A stretch of 64,000 bases of DNA from Methylobacterium sp. E-065 (GCF_022829605.1 NZ_JAKSYD010000230.1:1-64000); one strand, 5' to 3'. Shown: positions 52,228 through 61,308, numbered from the stretch's first letter. A program made the numbers and translations. The notes: generated by a model from the letters alone, not told the origin.

Positions 52228-53020
52228 GCTCCGGCTCCGTGCCCGTTCCGGATCGAGCCGGTGCGGCCTCGGCTACTTCCCGCTCGATCTCGCCGCGGGA
52301 TTGAAGCCAGAGGGCGAGGATCCAGCAGGACACCGCCCAGGCCGCGCCCACGCACCATCCGGCGAGGACATCGCTCGGGTAGTGCACGCCGAGGTAGATC
52401 CGGCTCAGCCCAACCGCCACCGTCAGGAACACGCTCAGGCCCATGAAGTACGACTTCATACGGCGGTCGGCGCTCCCTCGGGTCAGGAGGACGCCGAGTG
52501 TCAGGAAGGTGACGGTTGCAAGCGTTGCGTGACCGCTCGGGAAGCCCGGCGTGAAGACCCGCACCGCGTTCGGGAAGTCCGGCCTGGGCCGGTCGATGCC
52601 GTACTTGAGCAAGGTGCTTGCGATTGCGCCGCCGAGGACCGCGGCCACCATCACCATCGCGAGGCCGCGCTTGCGGACCAGCATGAGGTAACCAACGGTC
52701 GCGGCCGAAAGGAAGCCGAGGAAGACGAAGCTTCCCAGCGCGGTGACGTCCCGTCCCGTCTCCTGCACCCAGGCCGGTCCTATGGGGATGGCGAGATCCT
52801 TGCCCGTTCGAAGCGCGGTGAGCACCGCCAGGTCGAACCGTGCTGTTCCGCCCTCGATCACCTCGTCGGCGAGAAGCCCGAAGCCGAGGAGCAGTGCCAC
52901 GACGAGGAAGGCGCCCGCCGCCAGCCCGAAGTCGCGCTGCCCCATGCGTGCTAGGAGCGATGGGGTGATCTCGGCGGCCTTGATCTCATCGGTCGCGACC
53001 GGCAGCGAGGGCCGGGTCAT
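52217..53020 (-). CDS. PAP2-family membrane phosphatase, second copy
   Basis: 267 residues from ATG 53020, overlapping the preceding stop as ATGA. Six membrane spans. Motifs are KYGIDRPRP, FPSGHAT and SRIYLGVHYPSD, all intact. It is a paralogue of the protein at 42536-43282 and shares its N-terminal layout. It ends a minus-strand operon of three membrane-protein genes. Substrate may be undecaprenyl pyrophosphate or a phospholipid phosphate. The RpiR regulator encoded divergently is the probable controller. Confidence 0.82.
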   Translation of the reverse strand: MTRPSLPVATDEIKAAEITPSLLARMGQRDFGLAAGAFLVVALLLGFGLLADEVIEGGTARFDLAVLTALRTGKDLAIPIGPAWVQETGRDVTALGSFVFLGFLSAATVGYLMLVRKRGLAMVMVAAVLGGAIASTLLKYGIDRPRPDFPNAVRVFTPGFPSGHATLATVTFLTLGVLLTRGSADRRMKSYFMGLSVFLTVAVGLSRIYLGVHYPSDVLAGWCVGAAWAVSCWILALWLQSRGEIEREVAEAAPARSGTGTEPELSR

Positions 53021-53229
53021 CGCGGCGCCCCGGAACGCCTGAGGACGCTTTCCACCAGGATCAGGCCTAGCCCTCCGAACAGGAAGATCGCGGCCGATGT
53101 CGTGCCGGCCTGTCCGTAGGCGCGCACCAGCCAAGCCGCCCCGACCCAGGCGACGATGGAGGCGGCGAAGCCGACATCGTCCACGACCAATCCCAGGAGT
53201 TCGCGAAGGACGGTTCCGAGCCAGTGCAT
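53017..53229 (-). CDS. Small membrane protein between PAP2 and COG4280-like genes
   Basis: 70 residues from ATG 53229, eight bases after the upstream stop, its own stop overlapping the PAP2 ATG. It starts MHWLGTVLRELLGLVVDDVG and has two hydrophobic spans (ASIVAWVGAAWLVRAYG and TTSAAIFLFGGLGLILVESV). Its place within overlaps supports it as a real gene. No family recognised. Confidence 0.65.
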   Translation of the reverse strand: MHWLGTVLRELLGLVVDDVGFAASIVAWVGAAWLVRAYGQAGTTSAAIFLFGGLGLILVESVLRRSGAPR

Positions 53230-53237
53230 GCGGATGC

Positions 53238-54002
53238 CTAGAGGTTGGGAAGGGGACGAAGGGCGGCGGCACGTCGACGGCACGTCGGCACGGCCAGAAC
53301 CGAGAGGCCGAGGAAGCCCGCGGTCAGCGCCGCGACCGCCCAGTCGCCGCCGGGCCAGTCGAGGCCGATGCCCTCGCCGACCCAGAACGCGCCGAAGGCC
53401 GACAGGAGGACGCCGACCGTGAACTTGAGCGTGTTCTCCGGCACCATCGACAGGGGGCGGTGAAGCGCGACGCCGAGCGCCACCACGACGATCAGGGCGC
53501 CGAGCGCCCCGAGGCTGGCGGGGACCAGGAGTCCCGCCCCGCCCGCACCGACGGCGACGACGATGAAGACGACTTCCAGGCCTTCGAGCATGGTGATCTT
53601 GAAGGCGGTGGTCACGGCCACCGCATCCCATCGAAGGCGGCCGCCGCCTCCGGTGCCCAGCGCGGCCGCCTGCTTGCCGTAAGCCTCGTCCTCGTCGTGC
53701 AGGGCGATGACCCCGGCGGAGCGGAGGATGGCCTTGCTCAGCCAACGCATGCCGAACAGCAGCAGCAGGCCGCCGACGACGAGTTGTACGTCCCGCAGGG
53801 GGATGCGGGTCAGCAGTGGGCCGAAGAGCAGCACGATGGCAAGGAGGACGGCGAGGGCGCCCGCGGCGCCCGCGAGGGCGTTCCGCCAACCCCGGGTCGC
53901 GCCGACGGCGAGCACGATGGTGAGGGCCTCGACGAACTCGACGATGGAGGCGAGAAACGCCGCAAGTGCCGTGGGCCATGCATGCACCCAGTCGATGGCC
54001 AT
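53238..54002 (-). CDS. COG4280-type membrane protein with EGLE motif
   Basis: 254 residues from ATG 54002, which has GGGAGGA eight bases upstream. Seven hydrophobic spans. Acidic motifs inside spans are VEFVEALTIVLAVGATRGW near 18 and TMLEGLEVVFIVVAVGAG near 125, as in FTR1-related families. It is related to the protein at 48273-48878. Transport of a metal ion is a fair guess, but no substrate is known for COG4280. It is first in an operon with the 70-residue protein and a PAP2 phosphatase, probably repressed by the divergent RpiR protein. Confidence 0.72.
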   Translation of the reverse strand: MAIDWVHAWPTALAAFLASIVEFVEALTIVLAVGATRGWRNALAGAAGALAVLLAIVLLFGPLLTRIPLRDVQLVVGGLLLLFGMRWLSKAILRSAGVIALHDEDEAYGKQAAALGTGGGGRLRWDAVAVTTAFKITMLEGLEVVFIVVAVGAGGAGLLVPASLGALGALIVVVALGVALHRPLSMVPENTLKFTVGVLLSAFGAFWVGEGIGLDWPGGDWAVAALTAGFLGLSVLAVPTCRRRAAALRPLPNL

Positions 54003-54089
54003 TCCGATCCTCCCTGCCACTCGACCGCTTGGCCGGACGCGGTTTCCGTCGGGAGGAAATGTCGCTCTTGCTACCGATGTCAACATCAT

Positions 54090-54105
54090 TGTAGAAAATG
54101 CTACA
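54090..54105. promoter_or_regulatory. Palindromic site in the divergent promoter of the RpiR gene
   Basis: TGTAG (54090-54094) and CTACA (54101-54105) are separated by six A/T-rich bases. TGTAG-N6-CTACA resembles sites of RpiR/HexR-type regulators. It lies 88 bases before the minus-strand operon start and 46 before the regulator ATG, so it could control both. Confidence 0.6.
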
Positions 54106-54150
54106 TCATGGTTCCAAACGGGGCACCACCGACTGGCGGAGTCGAAGCCG

Positions 54151-54999
54151 ATGGCGGACGAGTTCGGCGACACGGTCCGGCGGCTGATGCCATCCCTGTC
54201 CCCCGCCGTTGCCCGGGTTGCGGGTTACCTGGATCAGAACCGGGCGACGGTTCTCGCAAGTTCGGCCCAGCAGATCGCCACGCATCTCGCGACATCGGAC
54301 GCGACCGTGATCCGCGCCGTCCAGGCGCTGGGGTTCGATGGCCTGCCCGATCTCAAGCAGGCGCTCGCCGCCGGACTCGACGGCCGACGGACGCCGGCGA
54401 CCGACATGCGTCGAACGCTGGCGGAAGTCGGCGCCACCACCGGCGATGCCATCGATGCCGTGCTGGAAGCGCACCGGGAGGGGATGGAAGCGCTCCGGAC
54501 CGAGGACGGACGCGCGGGTATCCTCGCGGCGGTCACCGCCCTGCATCCAGCGACCCGGATCGGCGTCTTCGGGATCGGCCCCTCCGCGCATCTTGCCCGG
54601 TACGTGGCCTTCCAACTTACGCGCTCGGGACGGCAGAGCCTGCTTCTCGATGCGACGGGATGGTCGCTGGCCGACCAGTTGCTGGGCCTGCATGCCGACG
54701 ACGCGGTCGTACTCCTGGCCTACGGCAAGCCCTACCGCGAGGTGCAGGCCGTGATGGGCGAGGCGCACCGTCTGGGCCTGCCCGTGGTCCTCGTGACCGA
54801 CACGGAGACCAGCACCATCGCCCGCAAGGCCACGGTCGTGCTGTTGGCCCGTCGCGGCCGCGCGAACCAGGTCGCCCTTCACGCCACCACGCTCGTCGCC
54901 CTGGAGGCCGTCATCCTCGGCCTGGCCGCGGCCGACCGCGACACCGCCCTTCGGCAACTCGCCAACCTCGACCGGCTGAGGAAGCTGATCGGGTCCTGA
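54151..54999 (+). CDS. MurR/RpiR-family transcriptional regulator
   Basis: 282 residues from ATG 54151. The N-terminal helix-turn-helix (SSAQQIATHLATSDATVIRA then VQALGFDGLPDLKQAL) and the SIS sugar-phosphate-binding domain (RIGVFGIGPSAHLARYVAFQ, then PVVLVTDTETSTIARKATV) are both clear. Such regulators sense phosphorylated sugars or central-carbon intermediates. Ligand here is unknown; the mutase-like gene nearby makes a C3 phosphate conceivable. It is transcribed divergently from the membrane-protein operon and followed 49 bases later by a DUF347 gene. Confidence 0.88.
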   Translation: MADEFGDTVRRLMPSLSPAVARVAGYLDQNRATVLASSAQQIATHLATSDATVIRAVQALGFDGLPDLKQALAAGLDGRRTPATDMRRTLAEVGATTGDAIDAVLEAHREGMEALRTEDGRAGILAAVTALHPATRIGVFGIGPSAHLARYVAFQLTRSGRQSLLLDATGWSLADQLLGLHADDAVVLLAYGKPYREVQAVMGEAHRLGLPVVLVTDTETSTIARKATVVLLARRGRANQVALHATTLVALEAVILGLAAADRDTALRQLANLDRLRKLIGS

Positions 55000-55048
55000 G
55001 CGGCAGCCGTGACGCCGCCGACCCATCGACCTGACGGAGGACCCATCC

Positions 55049-55816
55049 ATGGCCGACGACCGAACCGGTATCGAAGTGAGCAAGGTCCCGGAGATCACGC
55101 TGGCCTTCTGGGGGATCAAGATCGTTGCCACGACCCTGGGCGAGGTCGGCGGCAACGCCGTCACCCTGACGTTGGGTCTGGGCTACCTCGTCGGCACCCT
55201 GATCTTCGCGACCCTCCTGGCTGTCGCCGTGGCGGCCCAGATCAACGCCAAGCGGTTTCACCCGTCCCTGTACTGGGCCGTCATCACTGCGACGACCTTG
55301 GCGGGAACGACGATGGCCGATCTCTTCGACCGGTCGCTGGGCATCGGCTACCTTGGCGGGTCGCTATCCCTCCTCGCGCTCGTGCTGGGCTCGCTCGGCC
55401 TCTGGTACAGGTCGGAGGGGACGGTCGCGGTCGAGACCGTCGCGACCCCGAAGGTGGAATGTTTCTACTGGCTGACCATCATGTTCTCGCAGACGCTCGG
55501 CACCGCGTTGGGCGACTGGATGGCCGACGACACCCCACTCGGCTACAACGGAAGCGCCCTGCTGATCGCCGGCGCCCTGGCCGTCACGGCCGGTCTCTAC
55601 TTCTTCACGAAAACCTCCCGCACGGCGCTGTTCTGGGCCGCCTTCATCCTGACGCGTCCGCTCGGTGCGACGGTCGCGAACTCGCTCGACAAGCCCTCTG
55701 CCCAGGGTGGCCTGGGGATCAGCGACCTGACCATCTCGGTGGTGCTCGCGGCGTTGATGGTCGTATGCGTTCTGGTCGTTCCCCAGAGGGCCGGCCACCA
55801 TCCGGCGTCGGCTTAG
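55049..55816 (+). CDS. DUF347/COG4705 membrane protein
   Basis: 255 residues from ATG 55049, with GGAGG eight bases upstream. It has about eight hydrophobic spans arranged as four repeats of the DUF347 unit, each with a variant of K-x-x-x-T-x-G-(E/D): IKIVATTLGEVGGN, ITATTLAGTTMADL, MFSQTLGTALGDWMADD and ILTRPLGATVANSL. The conserved acidic and threonine residues inside spans suggest ion transport. No function is established. It probably forms a unit with the RpiR gene 49 bases upstream. Confidence 0.8.
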   Translation: MADDRTGIEVSKVPEITLAFWGIKIVATTLGEVGGNAVTLTLGLGYLVGTLIFATLLAVAVAAQINAKRFHPSLYWAVITATTLAGTTMADLFDRSLGIGYLGGSLSLLALVLGSLGLWYRSEGTVAVETVATPKVECFYWLTIMFSQTLGTALGDWMADDTPLGYNGSALLIAGALAVTAGLYFFTKTSRTALFWAAFILTRPLGATVANSLDKPSAQGGLGISDLTISVVLAALMVVCVLVVPQRAGHHPASA

Positions 55817-55915
55817 CCTCGACGTTCCGAGGAAGGCCGAGGCGGGAATTTCGCGGGTCGTCGATTTCTGTGCCTCCACCCTTGAGGCAGATCGAGGACC
55901 GGCGTCGCTCCCATG

Positions 55916-56100
55916 TGGGCCTTCCCCCTGATCGCGAAAGCGTCGGGGATACGGTCGCGCGGATCGTCCCGTCCCACCTGACACTCGTCCAACGGAGCGC
56001 GATGCGGGGCGCGGCCGCGGTCCCCGGCCAGGGCAAAGCGTTGCGGGCGTCGGCGATGGTGCCGAAAGGCCTTTGGCCGAGAGAGGTCGAGGGTCATCGA
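55916..56100 (+). pseudogene. Decayed 3' part of a phosphoglycerate mutase-like gene
   Basis: One frame reads PDRESVGDTVARIVPSHLTL, then VQRSAMRGAAAVPGQGKALR and VPKGLWPREVEGH. This parallels the intact protein at 51589-52227 (GESLRDTVARVVPFHLRHIQ, then AAMRGPTLVVAHGNSLRALV, LEGLGPREIES). The catalytic VAHGNS has become VPGQGK, and the N-terminal two thirds are gone. It is a dead partial duplicate. Confidence 0.7.
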
Positions 56101-56232
56101 GGTCGCACCTCCCGACAAACGCCGCAAACCTGCCGACCCGACTTTCAGACCGCGCACCCGAGGGACCTGTCGCACCGGCGGATGAAGACGGCAGCCCGCA
56201 TCCGTCCGCCCTTGCGAAGGATGACGCCACGG

Positions 56233-56812
56233 TCAGTGGCCGCCCACGGCGAAGGTCGCCCCCGGCTTGTCGTGGGTGCCGACGCGCTCGACCATCGTGG
56301 CCGTCGCCTCGTTCATGCCGACGACGTCGACCGCGATGCCGTGATGACGGAACTTCAGCACGACCCGGTCGAGGGCGTTGATGGCCGAGATGTCCCAGAA
56401 GTGCGCCGCCTGCAGGTCAGTCACGACCGCCCGCAGGGCCTCCTCGCGAAAACCGAAGGCGGCGTGGAAGGCTTCGGCCGTCGCGAAGAAGATCTGCCCG
56501 GTGACCTGGTAGGTCCGCACGTCGCCCTTACCGTGGGACGACCGGACGGCGAAGAACCTCGTAACCTTGTGGGCGAAGAACAGACCGCTGAGGACCACGC
56601 CGAAAAGGACGCCCTTGGCGAGGTCGTGGGTGGCGACCACCACCGCCACGGTGCCGAGCATCACGAAGCTCGACGCCTTCGGGTGGGTCACCAGGGTCCC
56701 GTGCGACTTCCACTGGAAGGTGTTGATGGCCACCATGATCATCACCGCAACGAGGGCGGCCATCGGGATCCGGGCCACGTAGGGACCAAGCACGACGATC
56801 AGGAACAGCAGT
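56233..56812 (-). pseudogene. SulP-family anion transporter, C-terminal remnant with STAS domain
   Basis: The frame from about 56812 to the stop at 56233 encodes the last two or three membrane helices of a SulP transporter (YVARIPMAALVAVMIMVAIN, then HDLAKGVLFGVVLSGLFFAH) and a STAS domain (QVTGQIFFATAEAFHAAF, then DLQAAHFWDISAINALDRVV). The first nine or so helices are missing, cut near 56812. Full SulP proteins have 480-560 residues. The remnant cannot transport. Confidence 0.8.
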
Positions 56813-57017
56813 CAGGATCTATGAGCTTGCTGCGGACACGACGATCACGGCCCGCTGGATCGACGGGTGAATCCGCCTGTCGGCCCCTCACAATGCGTCT
56901 CCGCAAACTCTGAAGGGGTCCGCATTTCATCTATTTCAGTGATGAAAAGCATCTAATCATTCCGTTGGAGTGAATGAACGGGACCTGGGATCCTCCGGCA
57001 TCACATCGGAGCCATCC

Positions 57018-58115
57018 ATGTCCGCGCCCAGACTTTTCTCCCACTCTCGTCCGACGCGTGCCTTGGCCGGCACGAGAGCCATCCTTCCGGGACTGGGCCT
57101 CTGCGTGGCGGTCACCGCCGCAGCGATCGGCTTCGAAGCCGCCGAGGCGCACCTGTTCGGTCGTGCCTGGCTCGAAGCCCTGGTGCTCGCGATCCTGCTC
57201 GGCAGCGCGATCCGCACCATTTGGACCCCGTCGCAGCGTTTCTTTCCCGGCATCGCCTTCGGGGCCAAGACCGTGCTGGAGATCGCGGTCGTACTGCTCG
57301 GCGCGTCGCTCAGCCTCGCGACGATCCTCGCCGCCGGACCGGGCCTGCTCTTCGGCATCGCGGGCGTCGTCGTCGTGGCGATCCTGTCGAGTTACGGCAT
57401 CGGCCGAGCGCTCGGGCTGCATCCGCGCATGGCGATCCTCGTGGCCTGCGGGAACTCGATCTGCGGCAACTCGGCGATCGCGGCCACGGCCCCGGTGATC
57501 GGCGCCGACGGCGAGGACGTCGCCGCCTCCATCGCCTTCACCGCGGTGCTGGGCGTGCTGGTGGTGCTCGGCCTGCCGCTGCTGGTGCCGCTGCTCGGTC
57601 TGTCGCCGATGCAGTACGGCGTGCTCGCCGGCCTCACCGTCTACGCTGTTCCGCAGGTCCTCGCCGCCACCGCGCCGGTCGCGGCGCTCAGCGTCCAGGT
57701 CGGAACCCTGGTGAAGCTCGTCCGGGTGCTGATGCTAGGCCCGGTCGTCCTGGTGCTCTCCCTCGGCGCGAGCCGGCTGCGCGAGGAGACCGACGAGGCT
57801 GCCCCCGGCGTCACCGCCGGCGACCGCCCGGCCCGCGGCGGCCTCGCGATCCACCGCCTGGTGCCGTGGTTCATCCTCGCCTTCCTGGCGCTCGCGGGCC
57901 TTCGCTCGGCCGGGCTGGTCCCGCAGGTTGCGCTCGCGCCGATGTCGGAGACCGCCAACGTGCTGACCGTGGTCTCGATGGCGGCGCTCGGCCTCGGGGT
58001 CGACGTGCGCAGCGTCGCCAAGGCCGGGGCGCGGGTGACCCTCGCGGTGGTCGCCTCGCTCCTTGCGCTAGGCGCCGTCAGCCTCGGCCTGATCCACGTG
58101 CTCGGCCTCGTCTGA
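57018..58115 (+). CDS. YeiH/UPF0324-family putative sulfite or sulfate exporter
   Basis: 365 residues from ATG 57018, with CGGAG nine bases upstream. About ten membrane spans. The family block LVACGNSICGNSAIAATAPV near 140 is intact, as is ASIAFTAVLGVLVVLG. UPF0324 proteins are annotated as putative sulfate/sulfite exporters. Its placement one gene away from sulfite dehydrogenase genes gives independent support. A class III cyclase gene begins eight bases after its stop, so the two are probably one operon. Confidence 0.85.
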   Translation: MSAPRLFSHSRPTRALAGTRAILPGLGLCVAVTAAAIGFEAAEAHLFGRAWLEALVLAILLGSAIRTIWTPSQRFFPGIAFGAKTVLEIAVVLLGASLSLATILAAGPGLLFGIAGVVVVAILSSYGIGRALGLHPRMAILVACGNSICGNSAIAATAPVIGADGEDVAASIAFTAVLGVLVVLGLPLLVPLLGLSPMQYGVLAGLTVYAVPQVLAATAPVAALSVQVGTLVKLVRVLMLGPVVLVLSLGASRLREETDEAAPGVTAGDRPARGGLAIHRLVPWFILAFLALAGLRSAGLVPQVALAPMSETANVLTVVSMAALGLGVDVRSVAKAGARVTLAVVASLLALGAVSLGLIHVLGLV

Positions 58116-58123
58116 TCCGCGCT

Positions 58124-59356
58124 ATGGCATCGATCCGAATTCTTGATGAAAGAACTGCCGTGACACGTTCGTCCCAATCTTCGTCCGAGGCGGTCGCGCA
58201 GGCGACGGGATGGTTGATGGGGCCGGGTCGCGAAGCGGCGGACGCGGCAGCCCTTCTCGACGGGTTCAGCGCGTGCCTCTCGGGGCTCGGCCTGCCACTG
58301 GCCCGCGCCACCACCCACGCGCCGACCCTGCATCCGTCGTTCCGGTGGGTGATGCGCGTCTGGCATCCCGGAGCGTCGAGCCTAGCCCTGCGTCGCCGCC
58401 ACGGCATCGAGGGTACGCCGACTTTTCACGGCAACACCGTCGAGCACGTGGTCGAGACCCGTACCCCATTCCGATGCCGTCTCGACGGGGATGGGCCGCT
58501 GCCGTTTCCCGTGCTGGGCGAGCTTCGCGACGAGGGTCTGACCGACTACCTCATCGTGCCGCTGCGCGCCGCGCGTGGACGCATGGGCGCCGCCTCCTGG
58601 GCCACGGCGAGACCGGGCGGCTTCACGCCGATCGAGATCGACACGTTGCTGGCGCTGGTCGGGTCTTTCTCGCTGCTGTTCGAGATCAAGGCGCTCGACG
58701 ACATGCTCGGCGCGGTGCTGAGCGCCTATGTCGGGCGCGACCCGGCGCGGCAGATTCTGGCCGGCACGGTGCGGCGTGGCGACGTGCGCCTGATGCGGGC
58801 CGCGATGATGCTGACTGACTTGCGCGGGTTCGGTGAACTGTCCGACCGGCAGAGCCCAGACTGTGTCGTGGCCGCCCTCAACCGGATGTTCGATGCCATC
58901 GTGCCGGCCATCGAGGCGGAAGGCGGCGAGGTGCTGAAGTATATCGGCGACGGGCTACTGGCCGTGTTCGATGCCGATCGCAACGAGGCCGCGGCGCGCC
59001 GTGCCGCGTTGCATGCCGCCGAGGCCGCACTCGCTGCGCTTGCGACCCTGCGCGACGGTGACACAGCTGCCTTCGAGGTCGGCGTCGCACTTCATGTCGG
59101 GGAGATCGCCTACGGCAATATCGGCGGCGGCGACCGGGTCGATTTCACGGCGATCGGCCGCGATCTCAACGTGCTCGCTCGCGTCGAGCGCCTGTGCAAG
59201 ACCTACGACACGCCGCTGATCGCCACCGACACCTTCATCGACGGGTTGGCACATGCCCTCGAACCTCTCGGCACCGTCGCCCTTCGCGGTTTTTCAGAGC
59301 GTCACGCCCTGTTCGGGCATCGCAGGACCGCGCCCGTCGGCGCGCCGGCGGCGTGA
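58124..59356 (+). CDS. Class III adenylate/guanylate cyclase
   Basis: 410 residues from ATG 58124. The first 200 residues form a GAF-like sensory part (RTPFRCRLDGDGPLPFPVLG). The catalytic domain shows the metal-binding aspartates in MLTDLRGFGELSD near 226 and EVLKYIGDGLLAVFDADRN near 275, then the substrate and transition-state residues in IGRDLNVLARVERLC near 345. It should make cAMP (or cGMP). No membrane span. Coupling to an exporter gene hints that the cyclase responds to the sulfite state or redox. That link is inference. Confidence 0.88.
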   Translation: MASIRILDERTAVTRSSQSSSEAVAQATGWLMGPGREAADAAALLDGFSACLSGLGLPLARATTHAPTLHPSFRWVMRVWHPGASSLALRRRHGIEGTPTFHGNTVEHVVETRTPFRCRLDGDGPLPFPVLGELRDEGLTDYLIVPLRAARGRMGAASWATARPGGFTPIEIDTLLALVGSFSLLFEIKALDDMLGAVLSAYVGRDPARQILAGTVRRGDVRLMRAAMMLTDLRGFGELSDRQSPDCVVAALNRMFDAIVPAIEAEGGEVLKYIGDGLLAVFDADRNEAAARRAALHAAEAALAALATLRDGDTAAFEVGVALHVGEIAYGNIGGGDRVDFTAIGRDLNVLARVERLCKTYDTPLIATDTFIDGLAHALEPLGTVALRGFSERHALFGHRRTAPVGAPAA

Positions 59357-59550
59357 CGCCGAGACGGCGTCCTTGATCGTCCCATCGTAGATCGAAACTT
59401 CTCAAATCATCGCGTTTGGAGATCATTCACATCGCGAAAGACCGTTGGAAGGAATAAATCGTATCCCGTAGCATCTCCATGGTCGCGAGGAATCGCGACG
59501 GGTCCGATGCCCTCGAACGCATCGACGCCGACATTCTTAGGGGAGAGACC

Positions 59551-60774
59551 ATGCACGGACTGGACAGACCGACGAACCGCCGCCTCGTCCTGGGTGGCCT
59601 AGGGCTCGGCAGCCTCGGCGCCGCCATGCCGGCCTGGGCGGCGGGCTCGGTGAAGCTTCCGCTGCCGGGCGGCCCGGATGAGCGGGCGTTGACCACGGCC
59701 TTTCCGGACAAGGGCGAGATGATCCTGCAGCGCACTCATCCGCCGCTGCTGGAGACGCCGTTCTCGGTATTCGACGAGGGCGTGTTCACACCCAACGACC
59801 GCTTCTACGTCCGTTGGCACTGGGCCTCGATCCCGACCGAAGTCGACGCCGGCACCTTCCGTCTTAAGGTCCACGGCCACGTCGATAAGGAACTCTCGCT
59901 CTCCCTCGACGCCATCGCCGGCCTGCCCCGCTTCGAGATCGCCGCGGTGAACCAGTGCTCGGGCAATTCACGCGGGCTGTTCGAGCCGCGTGTGCCCGGC
60001 GCGCAATGGGCCAACGGCTCGATGGGCAACGCCCGCTGGACCGGGGTGCGCCTCAAGGACGTGCTCGAACGCGCTGGCGTGAAGTCTGGTGCCTTGCAGG
60101 TGCGCTTCAGCGGCCTCGACGAGCCCGTGGTCGACGACGCGCCGGACTTCAAGAAGTCCCTCGATCTCGACCACGCCAACAATGGTGAGGTGATGATCGC
60201 CTACGCGATGAACGGCGAGCAACTTCCGCTGCTCAACGGTTTCCCGCTCCGCCTCGTGGTGCCGGGCTGGTACTCGACCTATTGGGTCAAGATGCTGTCC
60301 GACATCGAGGTGCTGGACAAGCCCGACGACCAATATTGGATGAAGACCGCCTACCGCATCCCGGACGTGCCGGGCGCCAACATTAAGCCCGGCCAGACCG
60401 GCTTCAAGACGGTCCCGATCAACAGGATGGTGCCGCGCTCCTTCGTCACCAACCTGACCGATGGCGCCAAGGTGGCGGCCGGAACGCCGGTGGCCCTTCG
60501 CGGCATCGCCTTCGGCGGCGATTGCGGGGTGAAGACGGTCGACTTCTCCGGAGATGGCGGAGCGACGTGGTTCCCGGCGCAGCTCGGCGCGGACGAGGGC
60601 CCCTACAGCTTCCGCCGCTTCGAGGGCAGCCTACCGGCGCTGGCCTCCGGCACCCACACGATCAGGGTCCGCTGCACCAACACCAACGGCGTCGCGCAGC
60701 CCATGGACCGGGTCTGGAACGGCGCCGGCTTCATGCAGAACGGCATCGAGGCCGTGTCCTTCCAGGCCGCTTGA
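59551..60774 (+). CDS. sorA: Sulfite dehydrogenase, molybdenum subunit (SorA-like)
   Basis: 407 residues from ATG 59551, chosen because GGGGAGA precedes it. The N-terminus has a twin-arginine signal (NRRLVLGGLGLGSLGAAMPA) for export of the folded protein. The molybdenum-ligand cysteine is in AAVNQCSGNSRG near 134; HWASIPTEVD and GWYSTYWVKML are other sulfite oxidase family blocks. The C-terminal dimer domain is complete. It oxidises sulfite to sulfate in the periplasm and hands electrons to a cytochrome. The cytochrome gene follows 11 bases later. Confidence 0.9.
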   Translation: MHGLDRPTNRRLVLGGLGLGSLGAAMPAWAAGSVKLPLPGGPDERALTTAFPDKGEMILQRTHPPLLETPFSVFDEGVFTPNDRFYVRWHWASIPTEVDAGTFRLKVHGHVDKELSLSLDAIAGLPRFEIAAVNQCSGNSRGLFEPRVPGAQWANGSMGNARWTGVRLKDVLERAGVKSGALQVRFSGLDEPVVDDAPDFKKSLDLDHANNGEVMIAYAMNGEQLPLLNGFPLRLVVPGWYSTYWVKMLSDIEVLDKPDDQYWMKTAYRIPDVPGANIKPGQTGFKTVPINRMVPRSFVTNLTDGAKVAAGTPVALRGIAFGGDCGVKTVDFSGDGGATWFPAQLGADEGPYSFRRFEGSLPALASGTHTIRVRCTNTNGVAQPMDRVWNGAGFMQNGIEAVSFQAA

Positions 60775-60785
60775 GGAGAACAGCC

Positions 60786-61124
60786 ATGAACCCAATCCGC
60801 CCTGCGGCCCTCATCGCCGCGCTCATACTGTCTCCCCTGGTGGCGCTCGCCGCCCCGGCTCCCGAGCCGATGCGCTTCACCTCGCAATCGATCGAATTCC
60901 CGACTTCCGACCGAATGTTCCCCGACGGACCGGGGGCCGAGGCGGTCAATAACAACTGCCTCGCCTGCCACTCGGCCGGGATGGTGCTGACCCAGCCCAA
61001 GCTCACGAAGGCGCAGTGGACCGAGACCGTGAACAAGATGGTCCACGTCTACAAGGCGCCCGTCGATCAGGCCGACGTGCAGACCATCGTCGACTACCTC
61101 ACGGCGTTGAAGCCGACGCCCTGA
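60786..61124 (+). CDS. sorB: Sulfite dehydrogenase cytochrome c subunit (SorB-like)
   Basis: 112 residues from ATG 60786. A Sec signal (RPAALIAALILSPLVALAAP) is followed by one haem-binding site NNCLACHSAG near 57-66 and a likely methionine ligand in NKMVHVYKAP. This is the size and layout of SorB, which takes electrons from SorA and gives them to a terminal oxidase through cytochrome c. Tight spacing to sorA and a terminator after it show a two-gene operon. Confidence 0.88.
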   Translation: MNPIRPAALIAALILSPLVALAAPAPEPMRFTSQSIEFPTSDRMFPDGPGAEAVNNNCLACHSAGMVLTQPKLTKAQWTETVNKMVHVYKAPVDQADVQTIVDYLTALKPTP

Positions 61125-61134
61125 ACCCCCGAAT

Positions 61135-61168
61135 CCCGAGGCCGCCGCGCTATTTCGCCGGCCTCGGG
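61135..61168 (+). terminator. Hairpin terminator after sorAB
   Basis: Perfect 9-bp arms CCCGAGGCC (61135-61143) and GGCCTCGGG (61160-61168) with a 16-base loop, 11 bases after the sorB stop. Confidence 0.7.
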
Positions 61169-61308
61169 GAATAAACCGCGCCTTCTGGCGTCTCCTCAGG
61201 GCGATGCACGGCCGGCCCGGCCTTGCACCACGGATTTCCGATTTCGAACCAGCCCTCACGGCAGGCCCCGGCCGCCGAACGAGCGCGCATGCCCGAGAGA
61301 CCCGCTTC

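Noticed and set aside
53097..55034. A 645-codon plus-strand frame opposite the COG4280-like operon and over the RpiR gene
   Set aside because: Genuine genes with motifs and ribosome sites occupy both strands; the long frame has no recognisable domain.
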